DNA from: Paraburkholderia youngii
GTDB lineage: Bacteria > Pseudomonadota > Gammaproteobacteria > Burkholderiales > Burkholderiaceae
Length of the DNA: 64,000 nt
Assembly: GCF_013366925.1 (NCBI RefSeq)
Contig: NZ_JAALDK010000001.1
Coordinates: 1,247,089 to 1,311,088, forward strand
Direction: 5' to 3'
Under the pieces are notes generated by a model. It was not told the DNA's origin. It saw only the letters and a list, made by a program, of their open reading frames with translations, and ran no database searches. Each line of letters opens with the position of its first letter. Within the stretch, counting starts at the first letter, position 1. Below, one piece after another: positions 31,200 through 40,559 of the stretch. The translations under genes and the position numbers were made by a program.

Positions 31200-33461
31200 T
31201 CAGCCGAGCAGCTTGTCGGGTGTAATCGGCAAATCGCGGATGCGTTTGCCGGTCGCATGCCAGATCGCGTTGCAGACCGCCGCGGCCACGCCCACCACGC
31301 CGATTTCGCCGACGCCTTTGACGCCGAGCGGATTGACGATGTCGTCACGCTCTTCGACGAATAGCACGTCGATCTCGTGAATGTCGGCATTCACGGGCAT
31401 GTGGTATTCGGCGAGATTGTGATTCATCTGCCGTCCGAGCACGTGATCGAACTGGCCGTGCTCGTGCAGCGCCATGCTGATGCCCCACACGACGCCGCCC
31501 GCGATCTGATTGCCCGCCGTCTTCGGATTGACGATGCGCCCCGCCGCGACCGCGCTGACCACGCGCGTCACGCGCACGGTGCCGAGCGCTTCGTCGACGC
31601 GCACTTCGGCGAACACCGCCGAATGCGTGCCCATCGAATATGCCTGCTGCTTGACGTGCGGCTCCACGCTCGCCTGCTCCTCGAGTTCATCGAGTCCGGC
31701 GCGTTCGAGCAGCGTCGCGATCGCGATCGAGTCGTCCGCGTGCGGGCCGCACACGAGCCGGTTGCGCTCGCGCCGCACTGCTTCGCGATCCACCGACGCG
31801 AAGCGCGCACCGCCATGTTCGCGCGCGAGTTCGACGAGACGATTGTGCAGGCGCGTGCAGGCCGCATCGACAGCGCTGCCCACTGACGACACCGTCCACG
31901 ATCCGCCCTCGATCGGCGCCTTCGGCAGCCGCGTATCGCCGAGTTCGAAGCTGACGTCCGCGAGCGGCACGCCGAGCGCATCGGCGGCGATCTGCGTCAT
32001 CGCGGTGTAGGTGCCGGTGCCGATATCGGCGGTCGAGCTCGACACCCTGACGCAGCCATCGGGCGTCAGCACCGCACGGGCGGCCGCTTTGTTCTGCATC
32101 GCGTCCCACGCACCGGTTGCCATGCCCCAGCCGATCAACTCGTTGCCTTCGCGGCGTGCACGCGGTTCGAGCGGCCGCCCGGCCCAGCCGAAGCGCGCCG
32201 CGCCTTCGCGATAGCAGTCGCGCAGCGCCTTGCTCGAAAACGGCAGGTTCTTGTTCGCGTCGCGCTCCGCATAGTTGACGAGCCGCAATTCGAGCGGGTC
32301 CATCCGCAATGCCTCGGCGAGTTCGTCCATCGCGACTTCGAGCGGAAAGAGCCCTTGGGTCGCGCCGGGCGCGCGCATGTCGGCTGGCGTCGGCACGTCG
32401 AGCTTCGCGACCTTGTAGCCCATCGACACGTTGTCGCATCGATACAGCTGCCCGGCCCAGTTGACCACCACGTCGCAGAACTCCTCATAGCGCGAGGTTT
32501 CCGACACCGCCTCGTGGATCACCGCCTGCAGGCGGCCATCCGCCGACGCGCCGAGCGCGACGCGCTGCACCGATTGCGGCCGATGCGCGAAGGTGAACAT
32601 CTGCTGCCGGGTCAGCGTGACGCGCACGGGTTTCTTCAGTTCGCGCGCGGCCATCACCGCGAGCGCCAGATGATATTGCGGCCGCAAGCCGGAGCCGAAC
32701 GCGCCGCCGACGAACGGCGAAACCACCTGCACTTCGTCGTCTTTCAAACCGAACACGCGCTGCAGATAGCCCTTCGTATTGACGACGCCCTGAGTCTTCT
32801 CGTAGACGGTCAAGTGTCCTTGCGCATCGGGCACCACGGTGCAGCCGTGCATTTCCATCGGATTGTGGTATTGCGCGGGCGTCGTGTAGAACGCATCTAC
32901 ACGCACCCTGGCATCGGCCAACGCTTTGCGCGGGTCGCCGCGCTCGGGCGGCGGCGGGTCGAAGCCGCCCTTCTCGGCCGACGGCGGTACGGCGCTCATC
33001 AACGCCGCCTCGATATCGGTCTGATGAGAAGCGGCCTCGGAGCGCACCCGCACCAGCGACGCCGCGTAGCGCGCGAGTTCGAGCGACTGCGCGACCACCA
33101 GCGCGACCGGCTGCCCGCTGTACCACACGCGCTCGTCCCACAGCGGTCTCAATGGCGTGCCGGCCGGCGCGATCATGTCCTTGAACGCATCGACGTCCGA
33201 TGGCAGCGCCGGGCGTTTGCGATGCGTGAGCACGAGCAGCACGCCGGGCAGCGCTTCGGCGGCCGAGGTATCGATCGAGACGATCTTGCCCGAAGCGATC
33301 GTGTCCGACACGACGACGCCATGTACGAGCCCTTCGGCGCAGAACTCGGCCGCATATTGCGCGGCGCCGGTCACTTTGGCGAGGCCGTCGACACGCGAAT
33401 GCGGCACGCCGATCGCGTGCTTCGGGCTGCCTGTCGATGGCAAGGTTTCGGCACGGTTCAT
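31200..33461 (-). CDS. paoC: Aldehyde oxidoreductase molybdenum-binding subunit (PaoC/YagR type)
   Basis: A 753-residue xanthine-oxidase-family large subunit that holds the molybdopterin cofactor and oxidises the substrate. Recognisable segments are VDGLAKVTGAAQYAAEF, FVGGAFGSGLRPQYHLALAV, the MRAPGATQGLFPLEVAMDEL channel, and the catalytic Glu in GVKGVGEIGVVG. Its start overlaps the FAD-subunit stop by 4 nt. The subunit split and gene order (2Fe-2S, FAD, Mo) match E. coli PaoABC, which detoxifies aromatic aldehydes. A cofactor-maturation gene (paoD type) is not adjacent. Confidence 0.92.
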   Translation of the reverse strand: MNRAETLPSTGSPKHAIGVPHSRVDGLAKVTGAAQYAAEFCAEGLVHGVVVSDTIASGKIVSIDTSAAEALPGVLLVLTHRKRPALPSDVDAFKDMIAPAGTPLRPLWDERVWYSGQPVALVVAQSLELARYAASLVRVRSEAASHQTDIEAALMSAVPPSAEKGGFDPPPPERGDPRKALADARVRVDAFYTTPAQYHNPMEMHGCTVVPDAQGHLTVYEKTQGVVNTKGYLQRVFGLKDDEVQVVSPFVGGAFGSGLRPQYHLALAVMAARELKKPVRVTLTRQQMFTFAHRPQSVQRVALGASADGRLQAVIHEAVSETSRYEEFCDVVVNWAGQLYRCDNVSMGYKVAKLDVPTPADMRAPGATQGLFPLEVAMDELAEALRMDPLELRLVNYAERDANKNLPFSSKALRDCYREGAARFGWAGRPLEPRARREGNELIGWGMATGAWDAMQNKAAARAVLTPDGCVRVSSSTADIGTGTYTAMTQIAADALGVPLADVSFELGDTRLPKAPIEGGSWTVSSVGSAVDAACTRLHNRLVELAREHGGARFASVDREAVRRERNRLVCGPHADDSIAIATLLERAGLDELEEQASVEPHVKQQAYSMGTHSAVFAEVRVDEALGTVRVTRVVSAVAAGRIVNPKTAGNQIAGGVVWGISMALHEHGQFDHVLGRQMNHNLAEYHMPVNADIHEIDVLFVEERDDIVNPLGVKGVGEIGVVGVAAAVCNAIWHATGKRIRDLPITPDKLLG

Positions 33462-34465
33462 CGCGCGGCCTCCTCGAACGAACGTTGTGTGGCCTCGCCG
33501 AAGGCGCGCACGATCACGCGCGCCGCGAGTTCGATCTTGAACGCGTTGTCGCGCTGGGGGCGCGCATCGCGCAGCAGCGCCCCCGCGAAATCGCGCACCG
33601 TCCGCGCGTTCAGCGTCTCGCCGCGCAGTGCGGCTTCGGCGGCGGGATCGCGCCACGGCTTGTGCGCGACGCCGCCGAGCGCGCAACGCGCATCGACGAT
33701 GCGCGAGTCGTCATCCAGTTCGACACCGACCGCGGCCGACGCCAGCGCGAACGCATACGATGCGCGGTCGCGCACCTTCACGTACGCGTGATGCGCGGCA
33801 AAGCCTTGCGCCGGCAGCTCGATCGCGGTCACGAGTTCGTCGTCGCGCAAGTTGGTATCGATATGCGGCGTGTCGCCCGGCAGCCGGTGAAAATCCGCGA
33901 ACGGCAACGTGCGTACGCCGTCGTTGCCGATCAGATGCACGGTGGCGCCGAGCGCCGCCAACGCGACGCACATATCGGACGGATGCACGGCGATGCAGTG
34001 TTCGCTCGCGCCGAGGATTGCGTGAATGCGGTTCACGCCGTGCAGCGCCGGGCATCCGCTGCCGGGTTCGCGTTTGTTGCACGGCGTGCCCACGTCGTAG
34101 AAGTAGTAGCAGCGCGTGCGTTGCAGCAGATTGCCGCCGACCGTCGCGACATTGCGAATCTGCGGCGACGCGCCGGCCAGGATCGCTTTCGCAAGCAGCG
34201 GGTAGCGCGCTGCGACGGTATCGTCATACGCGAGCGCGCTGTTCGTTACGAGCGCGCCGATCATCAGGCCGCCTTGCGCCGACGCTTCGATCCGCCTGAG
34301 CGGCAAACGGTTGATGTCGACGAGCAAAGCCGGCCGCGCCACGTCTTCGCGCAGCAGGTCGACGAGATTCGTGCCGCCCGCGATAAACGCGGCGGCCTTG
34401 TCCGACCGATGCCGTTCGAGCGCATCCTGCACCGCCTCGGCGCGCGTGTACGAGAAGTGGTTCAT
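33458..34465 (-). CDS. paoB: Aldehyde oxidoreductase FAD-binding subunit (PaoB/YagS type)
   Basis: A 335-residue FAD subunit of the molybdenum hydroxylase. The flavin motifs are FIAGGTNLVDLL and VATVGGNLLQRT. Cysteines in RCYYFYDVGTPCNKREPGSG and in HCIAVHPSDMC match the extra [4Fe-4S] cluster of PaoB-like subunits, which sits off the main electron path. A CO-dehydrogenase-type C-terminal domain ends the chain. It overlaps both neighbours by 4 nt. Confidence 0.92.
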   Translation of the reverse strand: MNHFSYTRAEAVQDALERHRSDKAAAFIAGGTNLVDLLREDVARPALLVDINRLPLRRIEASAQGGLMIGALVTNSALAYDDTVAARYPLLAKAILAGASPQIRNVATVGGNLLQRTRCYYFYDVGTPCNKREPGSGCPALHGVNRIHAILGASEHCIAVHPSDMCVALAALGATVHLIGNDGVRTLPFADFHRLPGDTPHIDTNLRDDELVTAIELPAQGFAAHHAYVKVRDRASYAFALASAAVGVELDDDSRIVDARCALGGVAHKPWRDPAAEAALRGETLNARTVRDFAGALLRDARPQRDNAFKIELAARVIVRAFGEATQRSFEEAAR

Positions 34466-35022
34466 GGCCGCGCTCCGCGCTGATTCGCGACCGGACTGGC
34501 TTGCCTTGCATCCTCGTCACCGAAATGCGCCGCGTCGAGAATCGCGGCGACGATATTCGTATATGCGCCGCAGCGGCACAGATTGCCGCTCATCTGCTCG
34601 CGCACGTCGTCCGCGCAGCGCGCATGGCCTTCTTCGAGCATCGCGTACGCCGAGCAGATTTGCCCCGGCGTACAGTAGCCGCACTGGAACGCGTCGTGTT
34701 CGATGAACGCCTGCTGCAATGGATGCAACGTATCGCCGTTCGCGAGACCTTCGATGGTCGTGATCGATGCACCGTCGTACACGACCGCGAGCGCGAGGCA
34801 GGTATTGATCCGCTGACCATTGACGAGCGCCGTGCACGCGCCGCATTGGCCGTGATCGCAGCCCTTCTTGGTGCCGGTCAGGTGCGCATGCTCGCGCAGC
34901 AGATCGAGCAGCGAGGTCCACGCTAGAACGTCGAAGTGCCGCGTCTCGCCGTTGATCTCGAACGTCAATGCATGCGACGCGGGCGCGTCGGCCTGCGCGG
35001 TTTCAGCATCGGGGGTAGCCAT
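34462..35022 (-). CDS. paoA: Aldehyde oxidoreductase 2Fe-2S subunit (PaoA/YagT type)
   Basis: A 186-residue subunit with two [2Fe-2S] clusters: a plant-type one at Cys55, Cys60, Cys63 and Cys75 and a second at Cys114, Cys117, Cys149 and Cys151. It passes electrons from the molybdenum site towards FAD. E. coli PaoA has a twin-arginine signal that exports the complex; this protein begins MATPDAETAQADAPASHALT with no RR motif or hydrophobic stretch, so the complex is probably cytoplasmic. The ATG is preceded by GAGGAAATCCG. Confidence 0.92.
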   Translation of the reverse strand: MATPDAETAQADAPASHALTFEINGETRHFDVLAWTSLLDLLREHAHLTGTKKGCDHGQCGACTALVNGQRINTCLALAVVYDGASITTIEGLANGDTLHPLQQAFIEHDAFQCGYCTPGQICSAYAMLEEGHARCADDVREQMSGNLCRCGAYTNIVAAILDAAHFGDEDARQASPVANQRGARP

Positions 35023-35100
35023 CGGATTTCCTCCTCACAAGGCGTCGCGCAAGCAACGCGGCGCGCGACGAAACTCCATGCAACTCGAACCCATGCAAAA

Positions 35101-35130
35101 CGGCGGCAGCGCGCGAGCGCGATGCCGCCG
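35101..35130 (-). terminator. Rho-independent terminator of the small secreted protein gene
   Basis: On the minus strand an 8-bp stem, CGGCGGCA/TGCCGCCG, encloses a GC-rich inner hairpin and is followed directly by TTTTGC, 43 nt after the stop of the gene at 35173-35490. It also separates that gene from the paoABC operon. Confidence 0.72.
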
Positions 35131-35172
35131 CGGCGTGCGGCGCGTCGCAGCTCGACGCGCCCGGCTGAACGC

Positions 35173-35490
35173 TTATTGCCCCGCCGCGCTTCCCGCGCGC
35201 GGCGGCGTCGCGCCTTTGAAGCGCTTGTCGGTAGTGGTGCGGCCATTGCCGCCGCCGGCGACACCATTGGTCGCGCCCCCCGACTCGCCGACATTACCGT
35301 TCGCGTCGTTCGTACCGGTCGTATCCGGCGTGCGCGATTCTTCCAGACTTGCGCCCGGTTTTGCGGCGGACTTTCCGGGTTGCGTAGACGGATTGGAACC
35401 GGTCTGCGCGAAGCCCGCCTGCGCAAAACCTAGCGCAAGGCAGCCCGACACGAGCGCGGCCCCCAGTTTGACGGATACATCGATCTTCAT
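35173..35490 (-). CDS. Small secreted Gly/Asn/Thr-rich protein
   Basis: A 105-residue protein with a signal peptide (residues 1-29, LALGFAQAGFAQTG) and a low-complexity mature chain rich in Gly, Asn, Thr and Ser with no domain. It resembles the small proteins at 16393 and 46749 in layout. It is read in the same direction as the downstream pao operon but ends at its own terminator. Confidence 0.7.
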   Translation of the reverse strand: MKIDVSVKLGAALVSGCLALGFAQAGFAQTGSNPSTQPGKSAAKPGASLEESRTPDTTGTNDANGNVGESGGATNGVAGGGNGRTTTDKRFKGATPPRAGSAAGQ

Positions 35491-35575
35491 GTCACTCTCC
35501 CTTATGACGTTATGGAAACCACTGCGAGAAGCGCCATGCGCTCGCCGGCAGCCTCGCCGCCTTCGGTTCGCCAAC

Positions 35576-36442
35576 CTAAATAATCGGCGCGCCGCCTGTC
35601 ACGGCAATCGTCGCGCCCGAGATGTAGCTCGCTTCGTCCGACGCGAGCATCACATACGCGGCCGCGAGCTCCGCCGGTTGTCCGGGGCGCTTCATCGGCA
35701 CCTGCTTGCCGAACTGCTCGACCTTGTCGGGCGGCATCGTCGATGGGATCAGCGGCGTCCAGATCGGTCCCGGCGCCACGCAGTTCGCGCGAATACCCTT
35801 TTCCGCGAGCAATTGCGCGAGGCCGCCGGTGAAGTTCTGAATCGCACCCTTGGTCGTCGCATAGGCGATCAGGCCGGGGTTCGGATGATCGGCATTGATC
35901 GACGACGTGTTGATGATCGCGCCGCCCGGCTTCATATGGCGGACCGCCGCGCGCGTGATCCTGAACATCGCGCCGATGTTGGTATCGAAGGTCTTGTCCC
36001 ATTCTTCGTCGCTGATCGCGTCGAGCGACGGATAGCTCATCTGATACGCCGCGTTGTTGACCACCACGTCGAGCCGGCCGAAAGCCTCGATCGCCTTGTC
36101 GACGATCGCATCGCAATGCTGGCGATCGCGGATATCGCCGCCGACCAGCACCGCCTTGCGACCGGCGTCCTCGACCCAGCGCGCGGTCTCGCGCGCATCG
36201 TCTTCTTCGTCGAGATAGGCGATCAGCACATCGGCGCCTTCACGCGCGAACGCGATCGCGACCGCACGGCCAATGCCGCTGTCGCCGCCGGTCACGATCG
36301 CTGCCTTGCCAGCGAGACGCCCCGAACCTTCGTAGGTTTTCTCGCCGTGATCCGGTTGCGGGTTCATGCCGGCCGTGCGGCCGGGCGTCTGGTCCTGCTG
36401 CTGTTCAGGAAACGGCGGTGCCGGGCGTTGCTTGTCGCTCAT
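35576..36442 (-). CDS. SDR-family oxidoreductase with N-terminal extension (YhdF/YhxC-like)
   Basis: A 288-residue short-chain dehydrogenase. A polar Pro/Gln-rich leader of about 45 residues (PPFPEQQQDQTPGRTAGMNP) precedes the Rossmann motif TGGDSGIG at 51-58, NNAA near 129-132, and the catalytic Ser181, Tyr194 and Lys198. The leader marks the stress-associated group of SDRs common in Bacillus general-stress regulons and in Burkholderia. GAGGGAGATCAG precedes the ATG. The substrate is not known. Confidence 0.9.
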   Translation of the reverse strand: MSDKQRPAPPFPEQQQDQTPGRTAGMNPQPDHGEKTYEGSGRLAGKAAIVTGGDSGIGRAVAIAFAREGADVLIAYLDEEDDARETARWVEDAGRKAVLVGGDIRDRQHCDAIVDKAIEAFGRLDVVVNNAAYQMSYPSLDAISDEEWDKTFDTNIGAMFRITRAAVRHMKPGGAIINTSSINADHPNPGLIAYATTKGAIQNFTGGLAQLLAEKGIRANCVAPGPIWTPLIPSTMPPDKVEQFGKQVPMKRPGQPAELAAAYVMLASDEASYISGATIAVTGGAPII

Positions 36443-36711
36443 GTCTGATCTCCCTCGTTGCAAATGACCCTCGGCGGCGCGCCCGAGCGCGCCGCGTCAT
36501 CGGTCTTTTAGCAACGAGTGGGCCTGCGTGTGCGAGCGAAGTGAAACCCCTGCGTGAACTGCAACGTAGGGGCTCGCATGGCTAAGGAAGCTGCGGCGGA
36601 TAGAACGGTGGCAGCCAGATGGCAAACAAATGACAAACGGATTCGCACCGCACCGAGTGCGATTTCCGACGACGACCCTGCAGAAATGACAGAACGGTCA
36701 GCAAGTTTTCG

Positions 36712-37188
36712 CTAACAGCCTGATTCAGATGATGGCTCCGCCGCATGCAACGCGGCCGCCGATTCGAGCACGCGCAACAGACGCTCGGGCGTCAATGGTT
36801 TCGCGCAATGCGCGTCGAAGCCAGCCGCCTTGGCGAGCGAGCGATCCTCGCGCGACGCGAACGCGGTACACGCAACCAGCAGCATATGCGCAGTCTGCGG
36901 ATGCGCGCGCAGACGCCGCGCAAGTTCGAGCCCGTCGAGCCCCGGCATCTTGATGTCGAGCAGCACCGCAAACGGCTGCCACTCGCACGCGGTCTGACAC
37001 ACGGCATACGGATCGTCGAGCGCACGGCACTCGAAGCCGTCGGCCGTCAGTAGCATTTGCAGCGCGTCCGCTGCTTCCCGGTAATCGTCGACTACCAGCA
37101 CGCGACGATGCGCGGCCATCGCATAGCGGATCGGCCGCCATACGAGCACGTCGTCGCTGCTGTCCACGCTGTCGTTGAACACAGTCAT
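36712..37188 (-). CDS. Single-domain response regulator
   Basis: A 158-residue protein holding one receiver domain from about residue 30 to 145: RVLVVDDYREAADAL with the acidic pair, phospho-acceptor Asp in AVLLDIKMPGLDG, Thr in LVACTAFAS, and the conserved Lys in AHCAKPLTPERLLRVL. There is no output domain, so it works by protein contact, as in CheY-like or hybrid-kinase relay chains. No kinase is adjacent. I chose the ATG at 37188; the longer frame adds 18 basic residues. Confidence 0.88.
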   Translation of the reverse strand: MTVFNDSVDSSDDVLVWRPIRYAMAAHRRVLVVDDYREAADALQMLLTADGFECRALDDPYAVCQTACEWQPFAVLLDIKMPGLDGLELARRLRAHPQTAHMLLVACTAFASREDRSLAKAAGFDAHCAKPLTPERLLRVLESAAALHAAEPSSESGC

Positions 37189-37633
37189 TTTTTCTCGCCC
37201 TTTTACATTCGCCCTGAAGGGCATCTCGCGCCACGCGCGCAAGATTCGATCCCATTGCGTCTGCCGGACTGCGGCCAGGTTTTTTTGCTATTTCCGCTTC
37301 ATTCGGACGATGCGCGGCCGGCACGCGTCGTCCCGCACTCCAGCGTTGCAATTACCTGGTATGCGGGATTTAGCGTGCCCATACATCACGGCGTTTGAAT
37401 GACGGCGACAGCGATGTGCGTGCTGCGCAACATCGTCTGACGCACTGTCGTTGTGCGATCCGCCTCGCTCAGGGGCGTCGCACGACATCGGTATTCCAAC
37501 GGATTGAGGGGGCCACGCAATGCATGCCGCGAGCGCTCTTATGGCGCGAATCGATGACGCGGTCATAAACAAAGGATAAGCGACGATGCCGATAAAAAAA
37601 TGCTCGACGTGTTAGGGGTTTGTGCTCTGCGGG
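37189..37633. other. 445-nt intergenic region
   Basis: This lies upstream of the response regulator and downstream of the DNA ligase stop, and should contain the regulator's promoter. A run of seven T at 37280-37286 follows a short GC-rich hairpin on the plus strand. I see no convincing coding sequence. Confidence 0.4.
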
Positions 37634-39307
37634 TTATCCCGCACGATTATCGATAAAGCCCTTCAGCATCGCGAGCGTGTCGGCGTCGTCGATATGTTTG
37701 TCGGTACGCCAGCGCAGCATGCGTGGAAAACGCACGGCCACGCCTGACTTATGGCGCGAACTCGCTTGTATCCCTTCGAAGCCGATCTCGAACACGAGCG
37801 TCGGCGTTACGCTGCGCACCGGGCCGAATTTATCGACGGTGGTCTTGCGCACGATCGCATCGACGCGATGCATCTCTTCGTCGGTAAGCCCTGAATAGGC
37901 CTTCGCGAACGGCACGAGCGTGCGCACGCCGTCGGCTTCGTCCCACACCGCGAATGTGTAGTCGGTGTAGAGACTCGCGCGACGGCCATGACCGCGCTGC
38001 GCGTACACGAGCACAGCGTCTACCGCATAGGGCTCGATCTTCCATTTCCACCACGTGCCCGATGCCTTGGTGCGGCCGACGCCATACATCGATTCGCGCT
38101 CCTTCAGCATCAAGCCTTCGACGCCGCGCGCGCGGCTCTCCTCGCGCAAGGCCGTGAGCGCGCTCCAATCCGCGCCACGGACGAGCGGCGATACGCGCAG
38201 CAGACCGCGCGCGAGCGTGCCATCGACCGACGCGCTCAACGCATCGAGCCGCGCGCGCCGATCAACGAGCGCGTTCATGCGCAGGTCCTGGCCGTTCGCT
38301 TCGAGCAGGTCGTACGCGAGCAGCGCTGCCGGCGAATCCGCAAGGATCTTGCGAGTCAGCGTCTTGCGCGCGATGCGCGGTTGCAGCCGCGCGAACGGCA
38401 ACGGCGCGGCCGCGCCGGGTTCCCAGGCGAGAATCTCGCCATCGATCACATACCCATCGGGTAAGGACTCGCCCAATGCCGCGACCTCGGGAAAACGATC
38501 GGTGATCAGATCCTCGCCGCGCGACCATAACCACACGCGCCCGCCGCGTTTGACGAGTTGCGCGCGTATGCCGTCCCACTTCCATTCGATCAGCCAATGC
38601 GCGGGATCGCCGAGCGTCGCCGGATCGGTCTGCAACGGATGCGCGAGAAAAAACGGGTACGGCAGGCCCAGGTCGCTATCGTGTTGACGCGCATGAGCTT
38701 GCGTATCGTCGTCGGTCTGCGGCGCGATCAGACGCAGATAGCGCGCCGCATCGGGCTTCTGTCGCGAATCGGTCCAGCCGACCATTCGTTGCGCAATCCG
38801 CTTGTGATCGACGCCGGCCACTTCGGCGAGCGCGCGCACCACCAGTTGCCGCGCGACGCCGACACGAAAGCCGCCGCCGATCAGCTTGGTCAGCAGGAAG
38901 CGGCCGCCCCAGTCGAGTTCGTCCCAGTAACTGAGTAGACGCGTGCGCAACTCGTCGGGCGGCAGGCCGCGCAACGGCAGCATGCGTTGCTCGATCCATT
39001 GCGTGAGACCCAGCTCGGAGTCGCGCGACGCGGGCGGCAGGATATGCGCGATGGTTTCGGCCAGATCGCCCACCGCGTGATACGACTCCTCGAACAGCCA
39101 CTCGGGCAAGCCGGCGCGCTCGCGCGCGATGTCGGTCAGCAAACGCGTCGGCACCAGTTGACGCGGTTTGCCGCCCGCGAGGAAATACGACGCCCATGCC
39201 GCGTCTTCAGGCTCGGCCACCGAGAAATAACTGGTCAGCGCCGCAAGCTTGTCGTGCGTCGACGTGGTCGCATCGAGCGCGGTGTAGAGGGCCGCGAAGC
39301 GTTTCAT
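37634..39307 (-). CDS. ATP-dependent DNA ligase (ligase-exonuclease pair type)
   Basis: A 557-residue ATP-dependent ligase. The N-terminal 200 residues are an alpha-helical DNA-binding domain, the nucleotidyltransferase domain has the nucleophile Lys243 in EWKWDGIRA, then GYVIDGEILAWEP, VEGLMLKERES and TWWKWK, and an OB-fold closes the chain. This class forms a conserved pair with an MBL-fold ligase-associated exonuclease, which is exactly the gene starting upstream. The ligase-associated helicase and phosphoesterase of larger sets are absent here. Confidence 0.92.
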   Translation of the reverse strand: MKRFAALYTALDATTSTHDKLAALTSYFSVAEPEDAAWASYFLAGGKPRQLVPTRLLTDIARERAGLPEWLFEESYHAVGDLAETIAHILPPASRDSELGLTQWIEQRMLPLRGLPPDELRTRLLSYWDELDWGGRFLLTKLIGGGFRVGVARQLVVRALAEVAGVDHKRIAQRMVGWTDSRQKPDAARYLRLIAPQTDDDTQAHARQHDSDLGLPYPFFLAHPLQTDPATLGDPAHWLIEWKWDGIRAQLVKRGGRVWLWSRGEDLITDRFPEVAALGESLPDGYVIDGEILAWEPGAAAPLPFARLQPRIARKTLTRKILADSPAALLAYDLLEANGQDLRMNALVDRRARLDALSASVDGTLARGLLRVSPLVRGADWSALTALREESRARGVEGLMLKERESMYGVGRTKASGTWWKWKIEPYAVDAVLVYAQRGHGRRASLYTDYTFAVWDEADGVRTLVPFAKAYSGLTDEEMHRVDAIVRKTTVDKFGPVRSVTPTLVFEIGFEGIQASSRHKSGVAVRFPRMLRWRTDKHIDDADTLAMLKGFIDNRAG

Positions 39308-39317
39308 ACGGTATCCG

Positions 39318-40400
39318 TCATGATTCGCTCGCCGCCGGCGCTTCGTCGGCGCCGGCCGCATCGGCTTCGACCGTATCGTCGCCGTATTGCGTGTCGAACG
39401 CACTCGCCTGCAGGCCCTGCTCGTTGAGCCAGCGCACCATCGGTTCGATCGAGCCATGCGTGACGATCACACGCGAGGCGCCGCTTTCGCGGATCGCCGT
39501 TTGCAAACCCGGCCAGTCCGCGTGATCGGACAGCACGAAGCCGCGATCGACGCCGCGCCGGCGCCGCGCGCCGCGCAGGCGCATCCAGCCCGACGCGAAT
39601 GCATCGCTGTAATCGCTGAAGCGCTTGAGCCACGCGCTGTTCTGCGCGGACGGCGGCGCAACGATCAGCGCCTGTCTGAACACGGCCTTGTCTTTCGCGG
39701 CGATCTCGCTGACGAGATTGACCGGCGGCAGACGCACGCCCGCGTCGCGATACGCGCGATTGAGCGGCTCGAGCGCGCCGTGGCAGAAGATCGGCCCGAT
39801 CGCGGCATCGACGCTCGCGAGCACGCGTTGCGCCTTGCCGAACGAATAGCAGAACAGCACCGACGCGCGCCCTTCGGATGCGTTGTGACGCCACCATGAA
39901 TCGATCGAATCGAACACGCTTTGCGGCGTGTCCCAGCGATAGATCGGCAGGCCGAACGTCGACTCGGTGATGAAGGTATCGCAATGCACCGGTTCGAACG
40001 CGGCGCAGGTCGGATCGGCTTCGAGCTTGTAGTCGCCGGATGCGACCCATACGCGGCCCGCGTGTTCGATGCGCACCTGTGCCGAGCCGAGCACGTGCCC
40101 GGCCGGATGCAGCGACACGCGCGCAGCGCCAACCATGAGCGGCTCGCCGTAGTCGAGCGTGTGCAGTGCGATGCCGGGCAGCCGCGCCATCAGCACGCTC
40201 GCGCCCGCGCGCGTCGCCAGATAGCGCTGATGACCAAAGCGCGCATGGTCGGAATGCGCATGCGTGATCACCGCGCGTTCGACCGGCCGCCATGGGTCGA
40301 TGTAAAAATCGCCGGCCGGGCAATACAGTCCCTCGGGCCGCGCGACCACCAGATCATTGGCTTGCGGCGCGGTGTTGTTCTGACGGGGCGGCTGATCCAT
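39318..40400 (-). CDS. Ligase-associated MBL-fold DNA exonuclease
   Basis: A 360-residue metallo-beta-lactamase/beta-CASP-like nuclease. The metal motif THAHSDHARFGH supplies His47, His49, Asp51 and His52, with further ligands in HPAGHVLGSAQV and SGDYKLEAD. It ends 10 nt before the ligase start, so they form one operon for DNA end processing and sealing. The start at 40400 is set by homology of MDQPPRQNN-type leaders; the frame continues upstream only as antisense noise. Confidence 0.9.
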   Translation of the reverse strand: MDQPPRQNNTAPQANDLVVARPEGLYCPAGDFYIDPWRPVERAVITHAHSDHARFGHQRYLATRAGASVLMARLPGIALHTLDYGEPLMVGAARVSLHPAGHVLGSAQVRIEHAGRVWVASGDYKLEADPTCAAFEPVHCDTFITESTFGLPIYRWDTPQSVFDSIDSWWRHNASEGRASVLFCYSFGKAQRVLASVDAAIGPIFCHGALEPLNRAYRDAGVRLPPVNLVSEIAAKDKAVFRQALIVAPPSAQNSAWLKRFSDYSDAFASGWMRLRGARRRRGVDRGFVLSDHADWPGLQTAIRESGASRVIVTHGSIEPMVRWLNEQGLQASAFDTQYGDDTVEADAAGADEAPAASES

Positions 40401-40559
40401 CGGCTGTCCTCGGGAATGGCGGGCGATCTTCCGAACGCGGCCAAGCAAACTGTATGCCGCGCCATTGATGGCCCCGTTTCTGCTTACGGTATATAAAGCA
40501 CACACGCGTGTCGAGAGCGGCTGCCATCCGGCAGCGCCCGGCGCGCACCGCGAGGCCTC

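Noticed and set aside
37263..37286. Hairpin followed by seven T, considered as the end of a small RNA
   Set aside because: The stem is only four base pairs and no promoter or conserved upstream structure is visible.
37288..37572. 94-codon minus-strand ORF upstream of the DNA ligase stop
   Set aside because: No ribosome site, no motif and Arg/Ala/Cys-rich composition typical of random frames.
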